Source of the DNA: Neisseria lisongii
GTDB taxonomy: Bacteria; Pseudomonadota; Gammaproteobacteria; Burkholderiales; Neisseriaceae
Length of the DNA: 64,000 nt
Assembly: GCF_028463985.1 (NCBI RefSeq)
Contig: NZ_CP116766.1
Coordinates: 1,240,001 to 1,304,000, forward strand
Reading direction: 5' to 3'
Shown here: positions 52,861 to 61,052 of the stretch, in pieces
How the letters are laid out: each line of letters opens with the position of its first letter
Numbering within the stretch: position 1 is the first letter of the stretch
The notes under the pieces: model-generated
Told to the model about the DNA's origin: nothing
Databases searched by the model: none
Seen by the model: the letters and a program-made list of their open reading frames with translations, nothing else
Made by a program: the position numbers and the translations under genes

Positions 52861-53261
52861 TCTTGTGGTTGGTGTTTCTTATACAAGGTGTGGTTAGCGA
52901 GGCACGAGCGTAACCCAACAAAATCTTATGTTTTAAGGTATTTCCAATCGTGTTGGGTCGCGACCCAACCTACGCCCGTTCTCTTTCTTAAGTGAATTTT
53001 CTATCGTCAAAAATGTTGACAATATGCCGCAGATGGTCTGACCAAATCGTTAAAAATCTCAAAAATTTACAAAATCGTCTATTTATTTTTTATTTTAAAT
53101 CAAATATATATTTTAAAACCTATTAAATCGGTGCAGAAAAACGCTATTAATCATTTATTTTTCATTGCATTTTTTAACACTTTATGCTGAAATGTTTTGT
53201 GTACAACAGGCAAATCGATGATGTGCCTGATTTGCCTGATAACAGACCATAGGAGAAAAAT
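52861..53261. other. Intergenic region upstream of the first AGCS gene
   Basis: Bases 52861-52990 hold GCGTAACCCAACA and the 18-bp perfect palindrome GTTGGGTCGCGACCCAAC (52952-52969), apparently part of a dispersed repeat. Bases 53000-53230 are AT-rich with no gene visible. The end carries AGGAGAAAAAT, the ribosome site of the AGCS gene. No DUS was seen in this stretch. Confidence 0.45.
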
Positions 53262-54641
53262 ATGGAAGCGTTAAAGCAGTTTTTTGATACAGTAGGCGGC
53301 TGGGTGTGGGGGCCGGTGATGCTGTGCCTGCTGGTCGGCACCGGCATACTGCTCACCGTATGCCTGAAAGGCCTGCAGTTTACCATGCTCGGCTATGCGC
53401 TCAAGCAAGCGTTCATGCCGCATAAACCCAAACACGACGGCAGCGACCACGAAGGCGATATTTCCCACTTCGGCGCACTAATGACCGCACTCTCCGCCAC
53501 CATCGGTACCGGTAATATTGCCGGTGTTGCCACTGCGGTTGTTGCCGGCGGCCCCGGTGCAGTATTCTGGATGTGGATTACCGCCATTTTCGGTATGGCG
53601 ACCAAATACGGCGAAGGCGTGTTGGCAGTGAAATACCGTGTCAGCAACAAAAAAGGCGAAATGTCCGGCGGTCCGATGTATTACATTGAAAAAGGCTTGG
53701 GCAAAAACTGGAAATGGATGGCATACGCCTTCGCTCTGTTCGGCACGCTTGCTTCATTCGGTATCGGCAGCTCGGTTCAATCCAATTCGGTGGCACAAGC
53801 CGTGGAAACCAGTTTCCATATCGCCCCCGCCTATACCGGCGTGGTCTTGACTATTTTCACCGCCATTGTCGTTTTGGGCGGTATTCAGGGGATTGCCAAA
53901 GCCTCATCATTTATTGTGCCTGCTATGGCCATCTTCTATGTGGTCGGCGGCTTGGTGATTATCGCCTTCAATCTCGATTTGGTGATGCCGGCGCTCAATA
54001 TCATCTTCTCTGATGCCTTTACCGGACAAGCCGTTGCGGGCGGCGCACTGGGTACGGTAATCCGCTACGGCGTAGCCCGCGGTGTATTCTCAAACGAAGC
54101 CGGTATGGGTTCGGCACCGATTGCCGCCGCAGCCGCCAAATCCGACCATCCGGTACGCCAAGGTTTGGTGTCGATGACCGGCACATTCTTAGATACCATT
54201 GTCGTATGTTCGATTACCGGCATTGTTTTGGTAATGGGACTGCTTGGCGCAGGTGGGGAATTTATCAAACCGGAAACCAGCGGCGCAGCCTTAACCACCA
54301 TTGCCTTCGGCAAAATGCTTCCCGGTGTCGGCAACTGGATTGTAACCATCGGCTTGATTTTCTTTGCCTATTCCACCATTTTGGGCTGGTGCTACTACGG
54401 TGAAAAATGTGCAACTTATGTATTCGGCGACAAATTCGCCAATATCTACCGAGTGATTTACGTTGCTTCCGTGATGATGGGTACCGTTATGAGCCTCGAC
54501 TTCGTATGGCTCGCCGCAGACACCTTCAACGGCTTGATGGCACTCCCCAACCTGATTGCCTTACTGCTGTTGGCAAAAGTGATCGTCAGCGAAACCCGAG
54601 ATTTCAAAGCCAAAATCAAAAGCGGAGAATTGCCGCATTGA
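53262..54641 (+). CDS. Alanine/glycine:sodium symporter (AGCS family), copy 1
   Basis: A 459-residue inner-membrane transporter with about 11 helices. The AGCS signature is SATIGTGNIAGVATAVVAGGPGAVFWMWITAIFGMATKYGEG, and another stretch is GVARGVFSNEAGMGSAPIAAAAAKSDHP. These transport alanine, glycine or related amino acids with Na+. Ribosome site AGGAGAAAAAT precedes the ATG. It has its own terminator. A second AGCS gene lies at 62465-63889 with about the same layout, so substrate preferences may differ. Confidence 0.92.
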   Translation: MEALKQFFDTVGGWVWGPVMLCLLVGTGILLTVCLKGLQFTMLGYALKQAFMPHKPKHDGSDHEGDISHFGALMTALSATIGTGNIAGVATAVVAGGPGAVFWMWITAIFGMATKYGEGVLAVKYRVSNKKGEMSGGPMYYIEKGLGKNWKWMAYAFALFGTLASFGIGSSVQSNSVAQAVETSFHIAPAYTGVVLTIFTAIVVLGGIQGIAKASSFIVPAMAIFYVVGGLVIIAFNLDLVMPALNIIFSDAFTGQAVAGGALGTVIRYGVARGVFSNEAGMGSAPIAAAAAKSDHPVRQGLVSMTGTFLDTIVVCSITGIVLVMGLLGAGGEFIKPETSGAALTTIAFGKMLPGVGNWIVTIGLIFFAYSTILGWCYYGEKCATYVFGDKFANIYRVIYVASVMMGTVMSLDFVWLAADTFNGLMALPNLIALLLLAKVIVSETRDFKAKIKSGELPH

Positions 54642-54662
54642 TTGGGTAACACTCAAAAACAT

Positions 54663-54702
54663 AAAAAATCCATATTCTCAAATTGGGAATATGGATTTTT
54701 AT
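54663..54702 (+). terminator. Terminator of the first AGCS gene
   Basis: AAAAATCCATATTC and GAATATGGATTTTT form a 14-bp stem around a short loop, ending in an AT-rich run. Confidence 0.85.
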
Positions 54703-54781
54703 TATGTGTACTGAATTTGGTAATACAATTTATAGAAAGGCCGTCTGAAAACGGGGTTAAAGTGGCCACGCCAAACTTAAT

Positions 54782-55144
54782 TTAGGCATCGGGCAGCCGC
54801 CACATCCACAGTGCAGTTGTGATGCAGACTAGAGAACAGGCAGCGCCGAGCCACCAGTATTGCGGGAAACGCCAAAACAGCATAGCACAGGAAACCGCCA
54901 TCATTGAAAATGCCAGATATTTGGCTTTGCGGGGAACGGCACGGCGGCTTTCCCAATTTTGCACCATCGGGCCGAAATAGCGGTGCTGCTTCAGCCAACG
55001 GTGGAATTTGGGTGAGGCTTTTGCCCAGCAGGCGGCAGCCAGCAACACAAACGGCGTGGTCGGTAATACCGGCAGAAATATGCCGATAATGCCCAAAAGC
55101 AGGGCGATTGCGCCGAATGTCCAAAAAATATAGCGCAAAATCAT
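54782..55144 (-). CDS. DUF454 (YbaN-like) membrane protein
   Basis: A 120-residue protein with three to four hydrophobic segments. The family motif LLGIIGIFLPVLPTTPFVLLAAACWAKASPKFHRWL is present near the N terminus. YbaN-type proteins are inner-membrane proteins of unknown role. It starts 3 bases after the DUF1415 stop, so the pair is probably an operon. Confidence 0.88.
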   Translation of the reverse strand: MILRYIFWTFGAIALLLGIIGIFLPVLPTTPFVLLAAACWAKASPKFHRWLKQHRYFGPMVQNWESRRAVPRKAKYLAFSMMAVSCAMLFWRFPQYWWLGAACSLVCITTALWMWRLPDA

Positions 55145-55147
55145 GGC

Positions 55148-55747
55148 TTAATCCGTTTTGTCCGAAGCCGTACCGTTTGCCTGATGAAACGGGCAGGCGG
55201 GTAAATCAAGTTCCGCCCAGCCGCTGTGTCCCATTTTATTCAACAACTCGATATTGCGTTCAAAAATCGCCGCCGCATCAGGAAATGCCTGCGCCGCTTT
55301 GCTGATGCTGTCTTCACGGATTAAATGCAGGGTCGGATAGGGTGAGCGGTTGGTGTAATTGCTGATGTCGTCCGCTTCGGTATCGGCGAATTGAAACTGC
55401 GGATGAAACGGCGCAATCTGAATCACGCCTTCCAAACCGTTTTCCACCACAGCAGAATCGGCAAGGTCAAGCATATCGTTGAAAACCAAAAAATCGTGAA
55501 ACAGAGCGGGGTGAACCAATAATGTGGTTTCCAGCTCATCGGCAGGCGTTTGCCCCAAAAGTTGCAGCTCGCGATCCAAGTCTTCCAAAAAACCGTCCAA
55601 ATGCTTGGCTTGGCTGACGGCAATCCGCACCAGATTTTTCACATGCGGCGCTTTGGCAAACGGGCAGAGATTCAGACCGATAACAGCTTTTTCCAGCCAT
55701 TCACGGGTATGGGCGGCAACGGTTTCATCATCAGGAGGCGTGTACAT
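55148..55747 (-). CDS. DUF1415 protein
   Basis: A 199-residue cytoplasmic protein. The family motif WLEKAVIGLNLCPFAKAPHVKNLVRI is near residue 18, and PYPTLHLIREDSI is a second conserved stretch. No catalytic assignment is available; two Cys (NLCPF and PACPF) could bind metal. It sits directly downstream of a Fur-like box that overlaps an extended -10 promoter, hinting at iron control of this gene and the DUF454 gene. Confidence 0.85.
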   Translation of the reverse strand: MYTPPDDETVAAHTREWLEKAVIGLNLCPFAKAPHVKNLVRIAVSQAKHLDGFLEDLDRELQLLGQTPADELETTLLVHPALFHDFLVFNDMLDLADSAVVENGLEGVIQIAPFHPQFQFADTEADDISNYTNRSPYPTLHLIREDSISKAAQAFPDAAAIFERNIELLNKMGHSGWAELDLPACPFHQANGTASDKTD

Positions 55748-55759
55748 AATCGGAACTTA

Positions 55760-55787
55760 TTGATAATAATGGTTATCAATTATAGCA
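55760..55787 (-). promoter_or_regulatory. Fur-like operator overlapping the DUF1415 promoter
   Basis: TTGATAATAATGGTTATCAA (55760-55779) is a perfect inverted repeat of 7+7 bases around 6. On the minus strand an extended -10, TGCTATAAT, abuts it, so the box covers the transcription start. The pattern resembles a Fur box; repression by iron-loaded Fur is an inference. Confidence 0.55.
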
Positions 55788-55836
55788 GAGGCAAGTAAAA
55801 GGCGGAACAAACGGCGGGATGGTTTACATTTAGGAC

Positions 55837-56033
55837 TATAGTGAATCCACTTAAAAATCCATACAATTTTCCGATACCCCCGTCATTCCGACGAAAGTCG
55901 GAATCCATCTATCAGATTCAGAAACTGTCAAGAAAAAACAGTTTCCTAAGCCGCTGAAATAGATTCCGACTTTCGTCGGAATGACGGGCATGTTGGGTTT
56001 AGAATGTGCTGGAAATTTGGTTGATTCACTATA
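55837..56033. mobile_element. 197-bp miniature element, family A (copy 2)
   Basis: It starts TATAGTGAATCCACTTAA and ends GGTTGATTCACTATA. Palindromes ATTCCGACGAAAGTCGGAAT (55885-55904) and the complement (55963-55982) are inside. Reverse-complemented, it aligns with copy 1 from end to end. No coding capacity. Confidence 0.7.
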
Positions 56034-56214
56034 TATCTTTGCCTGCCGTTTTGACGGCCGTTTTTGACCAGGGTGTTTTTGAGGCAAAAGGGGCATTTTT
56101 TGTATTTATTGGTAAAAAATCATGTTTTCAGACGGCATCAGTTAAATCAATTTCAAAACAGCCAAATGATACAAACAACAAAAAAGCCCAAACGATTGTT
56201 TGAGCTGGAATATT

Positions 56215-56304
56215 TGGTGCCCGGAGCCGGAATCGAACCGGCACGACCTGTTTAGGGTCGACGGATTTTAAGTCCGTTGTGTCTACCTATTTCACCACCC
56301 GGGC
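56215..56304 (-). tRNA. tRNA-Leu (anticodon TAA)
   Basis: A 90-nt class II tRNA with CCA: acceptor GCCCGGG with CTCGGGC-like CCCGGGC partner, anticodon loop CTTAAAA, long variable arm GTCGACCCTAAACAGGTC-type, T-loop TTCGATT and a fully paired T-stem. It is last in the transcribed array. Confidence 0.93.
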
Positions 56305-56321
56305 GCAGATGGATATAAAAC

Positions 56322-56399
56322 TGGAGGCGGGGGCACGGATTTTAACCGGCCTACATAAGGATTGCACTCCTTATGGCATAAACACTCTGCCACCCCGCC
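56322..56399 (-). tRNA. Non-canonical tRNA-Cys-like gene (GCA anticodon)
   Basis: A 78-nt tRNA-like gene between tRNA-Cys and tRNA-Leu. Acceptor GGCGGGG pairs perfectly with CCCCGCC, and discriminator U73 and CCA follow. The D-stem is GCA/TGC. The anticodon arm is extended: ATAAGGA and TCCTTAT give a 7-bp stem with loop GTGCAA (or 6 bp with an 8-base loop). The T-stem forms 5 bp only if one U is bulged, and the T-loop is TTAAAAT in place of TTCGATT. The D-loop has GT in place of GG, so position 19 can pair with A56. It keeps the Cys identity parts (GCA, U73). It is either a special tRNA or a relic; pairing argues for function. Confidence 0.65.
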
Positions 56400-56408
56400 G
56401 GAAGAATA

Positions 56409-56482
56409 TGGAGGCGAGAGTCGGAATCGAACCGGCGTAGACGGATTTGCAATCCGCTGCATAACCACTTTGCTATCTCGCC
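56409..56482 (-). tRNA. tRNA-Cys (anticodon GCA)
   Basis: A normal 74-nt cloverleaf with CCA: acceptor GGCGAGA/TCTCGCC, D-loop AGTGGTTA, anticodon loop TTGCAAA and T-loop TTCGATT. One C-A mismatch is seen in the T-stem (GCCGG with CCGAC). It is the standard Cys tRNA next to the variant. Confidence 0.93.
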
Positions 56483-56515
56483 AAAGAAATACCTATAGAA
56501 ACATAGGATTTAACT

Positions 56516-56591
56516 TGGAGCGGGAAACGAGTCTCGAACTCGCGACCTCAACCTTGGCAAGGTTGCGCTCTACCAACTGAGCTATTCCCGC
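56516..56591 (-). tRNA. tRNA-Gly (GCC), copy 4 in transcription order
   Basis: 76 nt with CCA; anticodon loop TTGCCAA; acceptor GCGGGAA. It reads GGC and GGU. Identical to the other three copies in this array. Confidence 0.95.
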
Positions 56592-56619
56592 AATTTTTTA
56601 AAACGTATCATTAAAAGAG

Positions 56620-56695
56620 TGGAGCGGGAAACGAGTCTCGAACTCGCGACCTCAACCTTGGCAAGGTTGCGCTCTACCAACTGAGCTATTCCCGC
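56620..56695 (-). tRNA. tRNA-Gly (GCC), copy 3
   Basis: 76 nt, the same sequence as the neighbours. A 28-base spacer separates it from the next copy. Confidence 0.95.
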
Positions 56696-56722
56696 ATTTT
56701 GGAATGATACATTTAGATAACT

Positions 56723-56798
56723 TGGAGCGGGAAACGAGTCTCGAACTCGCGACCTCAACCTTGGCAAGGTTGCGCTCTACCAACTGAGCTATTCCCGC
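56723..56798 (-). tRNA. tRNA-Gly (GCC), copy 2
   Basis: 76 nt, same sequence; the spacer to copy 3 is 27 bases and differs from the other spacers. Confidence 0.95.
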
Positions 56799-56814
56799 AT
56801 TCATTAAATCTGAG

Positions 56815-56890
56815 TGGAGCGGGAAACGAGTCTCGAACTCGCGACCTCAACCTTGGCAAGGTTGCGCTCTACCAACTGAGCTATTCCCGC
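56815..56890 (-). tRNA. tRNA-Gly (GCC), copy 1
   Basis: 76 nt; the first gene of the array after the promoter. Same sequence as the other three. Confidence 0.95.
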
Positions 56891-56933
56891 TCAAATTTAA
56901 TGTTTGCCACTCTCCGTAGCAAAGAAGCCGCTA

Positions 56934-56961
56934 TTATTATGGATTTCATTTCGGCCGTCAA
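56934..56961 (-). promoter_or_regulatory. Promoter of the tRNA array
   Basis: On the minus strand TTGACG (56956-56961), a 16-base spacer and TAATAA (56934-56939); a G+C-rich stretch (GCGGC) follows, as is usual for stringently controlled stable-RNA promoters. Confidence 0.6.
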
Positions 56962-56980
56962 GCATTTTTTCGTTTATTTT

Positions 56981-57550
56981 TTACTTTTTGATAACTTCCT
57001 GCCACGCCATTTTCAGGTAGTAAAACATCGACCACACGGTCAGCATAGCGGCAACACACATTAAAATATTGCCAATCATAATGAAATCAAAACGATAAAA
57101 TTCATTATCCCCCAACAGCAGTAAAAATATCGCCAGCATTTGCGCCGCCGTTTTTAATTTGCCGATGGTGGCTACGGCAACGCTGTTGCGTCTGCCCATC
57201 TGCGCCATCCATTCCCTTAAGGCGGAAATGGTGATTTCCCGACCGATAATGATAATGGCGAAAATCACATACGTCCGCTGTTCGGCAACCAGCAACAGCA
57301 GCGCCACCGCCACCATCAGTTTATCGGCAACCGGATCGAGAAATGCGCCGAAATCGGAAGTTTGCCGCCACAATCGGGCTAAAAATCCGTCAAACCAATC
57401 GGTTACGGCGGCAACGGCAAAAATCAGGGCGGCGGCAAGGTTTACGGTTTGCGGTTCAATCCATGTGGTCGGCAAATAAAATAAAACCGTGAATATCGGA
57501 ATCAGCAAGACCCGAGTCCATGTCAGCAAAATGGGAATATTCCAAGGCAT
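56981..57550 (-). CDS. pgsA: CDP-diacylglycerol-glycerol-3-phosphate phosphatidyltransferase
   Basis: A 189-residue inner-membrane enzyme making phosphatidylglycerol phosphate. The CDP-alcohol phosphotransferase motif DWFDGFLARLWRQTSDFGAFLDPVADK (pattern DG...AR...G...D...D) is complete. Helices before it (NIPILLTWTRVLLIPIFTVLFYLP) and after complete the fold. The start at 57550 (MPWNIPILLTW) is chosen over a longer frame; AGGAG lies 13 bases upstream. It stands just upstream of the tRNA array. Confidence 0.95.
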   Translation of the reverse strand: MPWNIPILLTWTRVLLIPIFTVLFYLPTTWIEPQTVNLAAALIFAVAAVTDWFDGFLARLWRQTSDFGAFLDPVADKLMVAVALLLLVAEQRTYVIFAIIIIGREITISALREWMAQMGRRNSVAVATIGKLKTAAQMLAIFLLLLGDNEFYRFDFIMIGNILMCVAAMLTVWSMFYYLKMAWQEVIKK

Positions 57551-57611
57551 TGTGCCGGTTCTCCTACTTAATATTTTATTGTCAATGAAAATGAAATCCG
57601 CCAATCTTGCG

Positions 57612-58154
57612 TTATTTGCGGTAAAACGGCAACGGCCAATATTTCGGCAAACCAGTTCGGCGGGTCGGGTCTGCCAGAAAGGGCTGCAGAATATTTCGGT
57701 ACGCAGCCAGTTGGGGGGTATGGCGGTTGGCCGGTAAATAGCGGGCGGCATAATAATGTGCCAGAAAATCCGCCTGCTGTTCCATATTCAAGTCTGAAAA
57801 ACAGGTGATTTCCGACAAGGGCGGATAACGGTATGCCCTGCTGCGGAAATATCCGCCGACCGCCATCAGCAGCAGCCCCGCCCACCATGTCCGGAAGCCT
57901 TTTTGATATTGCCAGACATGGGTTAATTCGTGAATCAGCCACATTTGGTATGCCACATCAGCGCAGGCAAAATCGGGCGGGAAATGGTTGCGCGGGAAAT
58001 AAATATGGCCGTTGGGCGAAACGGCATTACGGCTGTGCGGCAAACCGGGTATGCCCCGATAAATTCTGATTTTCCGGTAATCGAGGCCGTCTGAAAACAC
58101 CTTTTTGGCACAGGCAATTTCAGACGGCGTTAAATAGCGCCAGCGTTCAGCCAC
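57612..58154 (-). CDS. Putative metallopeptidase-like protein (HELTHVWQ motif)
   Basis: A 180-residue protein with an HELTHVWQ motif (residues 75-82), which fits a zinc HExxH-type site, and a nearby Glu in NMEQQADFLAHYYAARYL that could be the third ligand. One hydrophobic segment (WWAGLLLMAVGGYF) follows. It resembles short, vgr-related or DUF4157-like proteins without a known substrate. It starts in an 8-base overlap with the DUF2062 gene, so the two are probably cotranscribed. Confidence 0.6.
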   Translation of the reverse strand: MAERWRYLTPSEIACAKKVFSDGLDYRKIRIYRGIPGLPHSRNAVSPNGHIYFPRNHFPPDFACADVAYQMWLIHELTHVWQYQKGFRTWWAGLLLMAVGGYFRSRAYRYPPLSEITCFSDLNMEQQADFLAHYYAARYLPANRHTPQLAAYRNILQPFLADPTRRTGLPKYWPLPFYRK

Positions 58155-58686
58155 AACGTTGCTTCCGTTTCTGCCAGCGGCGGCATGTATGGCACCGCCA
58201 CACCAGCAATACGCTGAAATAAGCGGTCAGCGCCAAGCTCAAGCCCAACACGGGAACGCCAATCAATAAAGGTTTGCCTGCGCCCAGCAGCCATTGCCAC
58301 AGTTCGGCCAGAAAACTGCTGCCGTGCCAATCGGGGAACGCCCATTCTGCTTCACCGCCGCCCAAAATCGATGCGCCGATTCGGTAGGCGGCATAATAAA
58401 GCGGCATATAGGTCAGCGGATTGGTATAAAGCGTGGTAAACACTGCCACCGGTAAATTGGTGCGCAAAATATAGGCAACCATCAGGGCGCTGAGCATTTG
58501 CGTCGGCCCCGGCATCAGGCCGCAGAACATGCCCACCGCCACTGCCAATGCCGCCTGCCTGCGGTTGAGCTGCCAAAAATACGGCTTGTCAAACAACGGC
58601 GCAAACGGTTTGCTCCAGCGTGAAGCAAAAATCTGCTCTCTCGAAGGAAGATGTTGGCGCAGGGATTTTTTGGGTGTTTTGTTCAT
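58147..58686 (-). CDS. DUF2062 membrane protein
   Basis: A 179-residue membrane protein with about four helices. It matches DUF2062: ALAVAVGMFCGLMPGPTQML and the segment NPLTYMPLYYAAYRIG (Asn-Pro before a helix). Members are found widely in proteobacteria, sometimes fused to glycosyltransferases; the function is unknown. Start at 58686 (MNKTPKKSLRQ) is preferred. Confidence 0.85.
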   Translation of the reverse strand: MNKTPKKSLRQHLPSREQIFASRWSKPFAPLFDKPYFWQLNRRQAALAVAVGMFCGLMPGPTQMLSALMVAYILRTNLPVAVFTTLYTNPLTYMPLYYAAYRIGASILGGGEAEWAFPDWHGSSFLAELWQWLLGAGKPLLIGVPVLGLSLALTAYFSVLLVWRCHTCRRWQKRKQRCG

Positions 58687-58813
58687 AAACAGTCGGCATC
58701 GTTTCCAGTGCACGAAAGCCGTCTGAAAACGAACATCATCGCAATAGTGGAATAAATACAGAACCCTACTTATTTTCCGCTCGCAATCATGCGATTTTCA
58801 GACGGCCTGTCTG

Positions 58814-59377
58814 CTATTCCGAAGCCTTGTTTTCAGGTGCAAACAGTTTGTTCATGGCCGTCAGATTGATGGCATTGCCCTGACTGACGATCCATTTTTC
58901 TTCCACCCGCCAAATGCCCGCCTGATCTTCCACCCGCACATACCAATGGTTGGCATGCGGCAAGGGTTTGAACACGGCATCGTATTCGGCACGCATTTTG
59001 CTGTTGTCCGGCGAGGCGGCTTTCAACGCCACCACTTGGTCGTCGGCTTTTTTGGTCGGGTGCAGCAACACCAGATTCAAAGGCGCTTTCGGATCGAAGT
59101 CGCCGCTAACAAATACTTTCGCTGCATCAGCATCGGGCGACACCAACACTTGCACCTGAATATGACGCTTAACCGCTTCTTCGTCCCGCCGTAACTCAAT
59201 GTCGATGTGTTTACCGTCTTTATAATAATCATCGCTGACCAAATCGGTCATGTGTTCTTTGGCAACGAAAAACATCGCTACGCTGGCAATCACGACAAAA
59301 ATCGGCCCCGCCATCAATACCCACGGCCAAATGTGTTTGTACCAAGGCTTGGCGGACTTGCTCTGTTTGGACATCAT
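58814..59377 (-). CDS. FixH-family protein
   Basis: A 187-residue protein with an N-terminal cytoplasmic basic segment (SKQSKSAKPWYKHIWPW), one membrane helix and a periplasmic FixH domain (DLVSDDYYKDGKHIDIELRRDEEA). FixH/CcoH proteins help assemble cbb3 oxidase or supply copper to it. It lies 6 bases after the ccoG stop codon, so they form an operon. ccoNOPQ are not in this window. Confidence 0.88.
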   Translation of the reverse strand: MMSKQSKSAKPWYKHIWPWVLMAGPIFVVIASVAMFFVAKEHMTDLVSDDYYKDGKHIDIELRRDEEAVKRHIQVQVLVSPDADAAKVFVSGDFDPKAPLNLVLLHPTKKADDQVVALKAASPDNSKMRAEYDAVFKPLPHANHWYVRVEDQAGIWRVEEKWIVSQGNAINLTAMNKLFAPENKASE

Positions 59378-59383
59378 ATTTTC

Positions 59384-60856
59384 TTATTCTCCAATAAATA
59401 CAGCGTCTTCGGTAATCACGGTTTGCTCTTCAGCGCCGCTTTCGTGATAACGGAAGGTAAATTGCAGCGGGTGGCTGCCTTTGTCGGCATATTCCGGAAT
59501 GGTGGATACCTGAACCGGCACGGTAACGGTTTCCCGAGGCGCAATTTTGATGCCGTCCTCCGGCAAGCCGGTCAGAGCAATATCTTCAAAACCGCTGACA
59601 GAAGCCGTTAATACCTGCTCCCGCTCGCTGTTGTTGATAATCCGCAGATTATAGGCATTTTCCAGCCAGCCTTTGCTGTTTTCCCGCACCATCACGCCAC
59701 GGTCTTTCAAAATATCCACTTCGACCATTTTGCGGTGGGAAATGCCGACCAGAAATGCAATCACCACCACCGCCAATACCGCACCGTAACCCGCAACCCG
59801 CGGTCGTTTCAGGCGTTTTTTAATATCTTTTTCTTCGTATTCGTGTTCCAGCGCACCCTCGGTGGTATAGCGGATCAGGCCTCGGGGATAATTCATTTTA
59901 TCCATGATTTCATCGCAGGCATCGATACAGGCGGCGCAGCCGATACATTGGTATTGCAGGCCGTTGCGGATGTCGATACCGACCGGACACACCTGAACGC
60001 ACATGGCACAGTTGATACAGTCGCCCAAACCGGCTTCTTTGGGATCGACATTTTTCTTACGTGCGCCGCGCAGTTCGCCCCGTTCGACATCATAAGAAAT
60101 AATCAACGTATCCTTATCAAACATGGCGCTTTGGAAACGGGCATACGGACACATATGCAGGCACACTTTTTCCCGCATGATGTGGGCGAAGAAAAAGGTA
60201 ACAAAACCGTAAAACGCAGCAGCAAAAATCGCACCGCCGCCGGCATTGAATGTAAACAGCGCCGGTACAAATTCCCGAATCGGGTTGAACCAGCCGGCAA
60301 AGGTAATGCCCGTCCAAGCGCAAAACAGGAAAATCAGCAGGTATTTGGTGGCTTTGATGCGGATTTTTTCAAAATTCCACGGCGCTTTTTCCAGTTTCAA
60401 ACGTTTGTTGCGGTCGCCCTCCACCAAGTTGTCGATCCACAACATGATTTCGGTATAAACCGTTTGCGGACAGGAATAGCCGCACCACAACCGCCCTGCA
60501 ATCGTCGTCCACCAAAACAGGCCGAAGGCGCAAATCATCAGCAGCAGCGCCAGATAAATCAAATCGCCCATGCCCAGCGACAGGCCGAAAATATAGAAAT
60601 GGCGGTCGGGAATATCAAACAATACCGCCTGACGGCCGCTCCAGTTGAACCACGGAATCACATAAAATACAAACTGGGTGGCCAAAACCGCCAAAATCCG
60701 CAGCTTGGCAAACCGCCCTTCCGCCTTTTTCGGGTGAATCCGCTCGCCGGCGGGGTGAATCTGAATCACGCTCGCCTGCGAATGAACCGCTTTTTTTCGA
60801 GAAGACCCGTCTTGTTCGGCTTGGCGGGCGAGTTTATTCTCATTTTCTGGTTGCAT
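59384..60856 (-). CDS. ccoG: Cytochrome cbb3 oxidase accessory protein CcoG (FixG/RdxA)
   Basis: A 490-residue membrane protein with five to six helices and a ferredoxin-like part carrying two 4Fe-4S motifs: NCAMCVQVCPVGIDIRNG and CIGCAACIDACDEIMDKM. The motif WCGYSCPQTVYTEI is the FixG signature. CcoG reduces copper during assembly of cbb3-type oxidase. The C-terminal region is an Ig-like periplasmic domain (SGFEDIALTGLPEDG...). It is followed by the FixH gene. Confidence 0.94.
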   Translation of the reverse strand: MQPENENKLARQAEQDGSSRKKAVHSQASVIQIHPAGERIHPKKAEGRFAKLRILAVLATQFVFYVIPWFNWSGRQAVLFDIPDRHFYIFGLSLGMGDLIYLALLLMICAFGLFWWTTIAGRLWCGYSCPQTVYTEIMLWIDNLVEGDRNKRLKLEKAPWNFEKIRIKATKYLLIFLFCAWTGITFAGWFNPIREFVPALFTFNAGGGAIFAAAFYGFVTFFFAHIMREKVCLHMCPYARFQSAMFDKDTLIISYDVERGELRGARKKNVDPKEAGLGDCINCAMCVQVCPVGIDIRNGLQYQCIGCAACIDACDEIMDKMNYPRGLIRYTTEGALEHEYEEKDIKKRLKRPRVAGYGAVLAVVVIAFLVGISHRKMVEVDILKDRGVMVRENSKGWLENAYNLRIINNSEREQVLTASVSGFEDIALTGLPEDGIKIAPRETVTVPVQVSTIPEYADKGSHPLQFTFRYHESGAEEQTVITEDAVFIGE

Positions 60857-61052
60857 ATCGGCGTTCCTTAAAATAATCGGCCTTTGTCGTACCGTACGGC
60901 CATTCAGGTCGGGCGGCGTTGCTGTTTTCAGACGGCCTTCGGGCGTTTACCGCCCTAAAATCAAATTTCTGAAATCATATCACTTAACCGCCTGCCAAAG
61001 CAAAATTATCCGCCACGTCCAAGCCCCAAACAGCGTATCCAAACCACTGATT

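Noticed and set aside
59735..60871. Plus-strand open frame of 378 codons
   Set aside because: Antisense to ccoG; His/Gln/Arg-rich translation typical of shadow frames.
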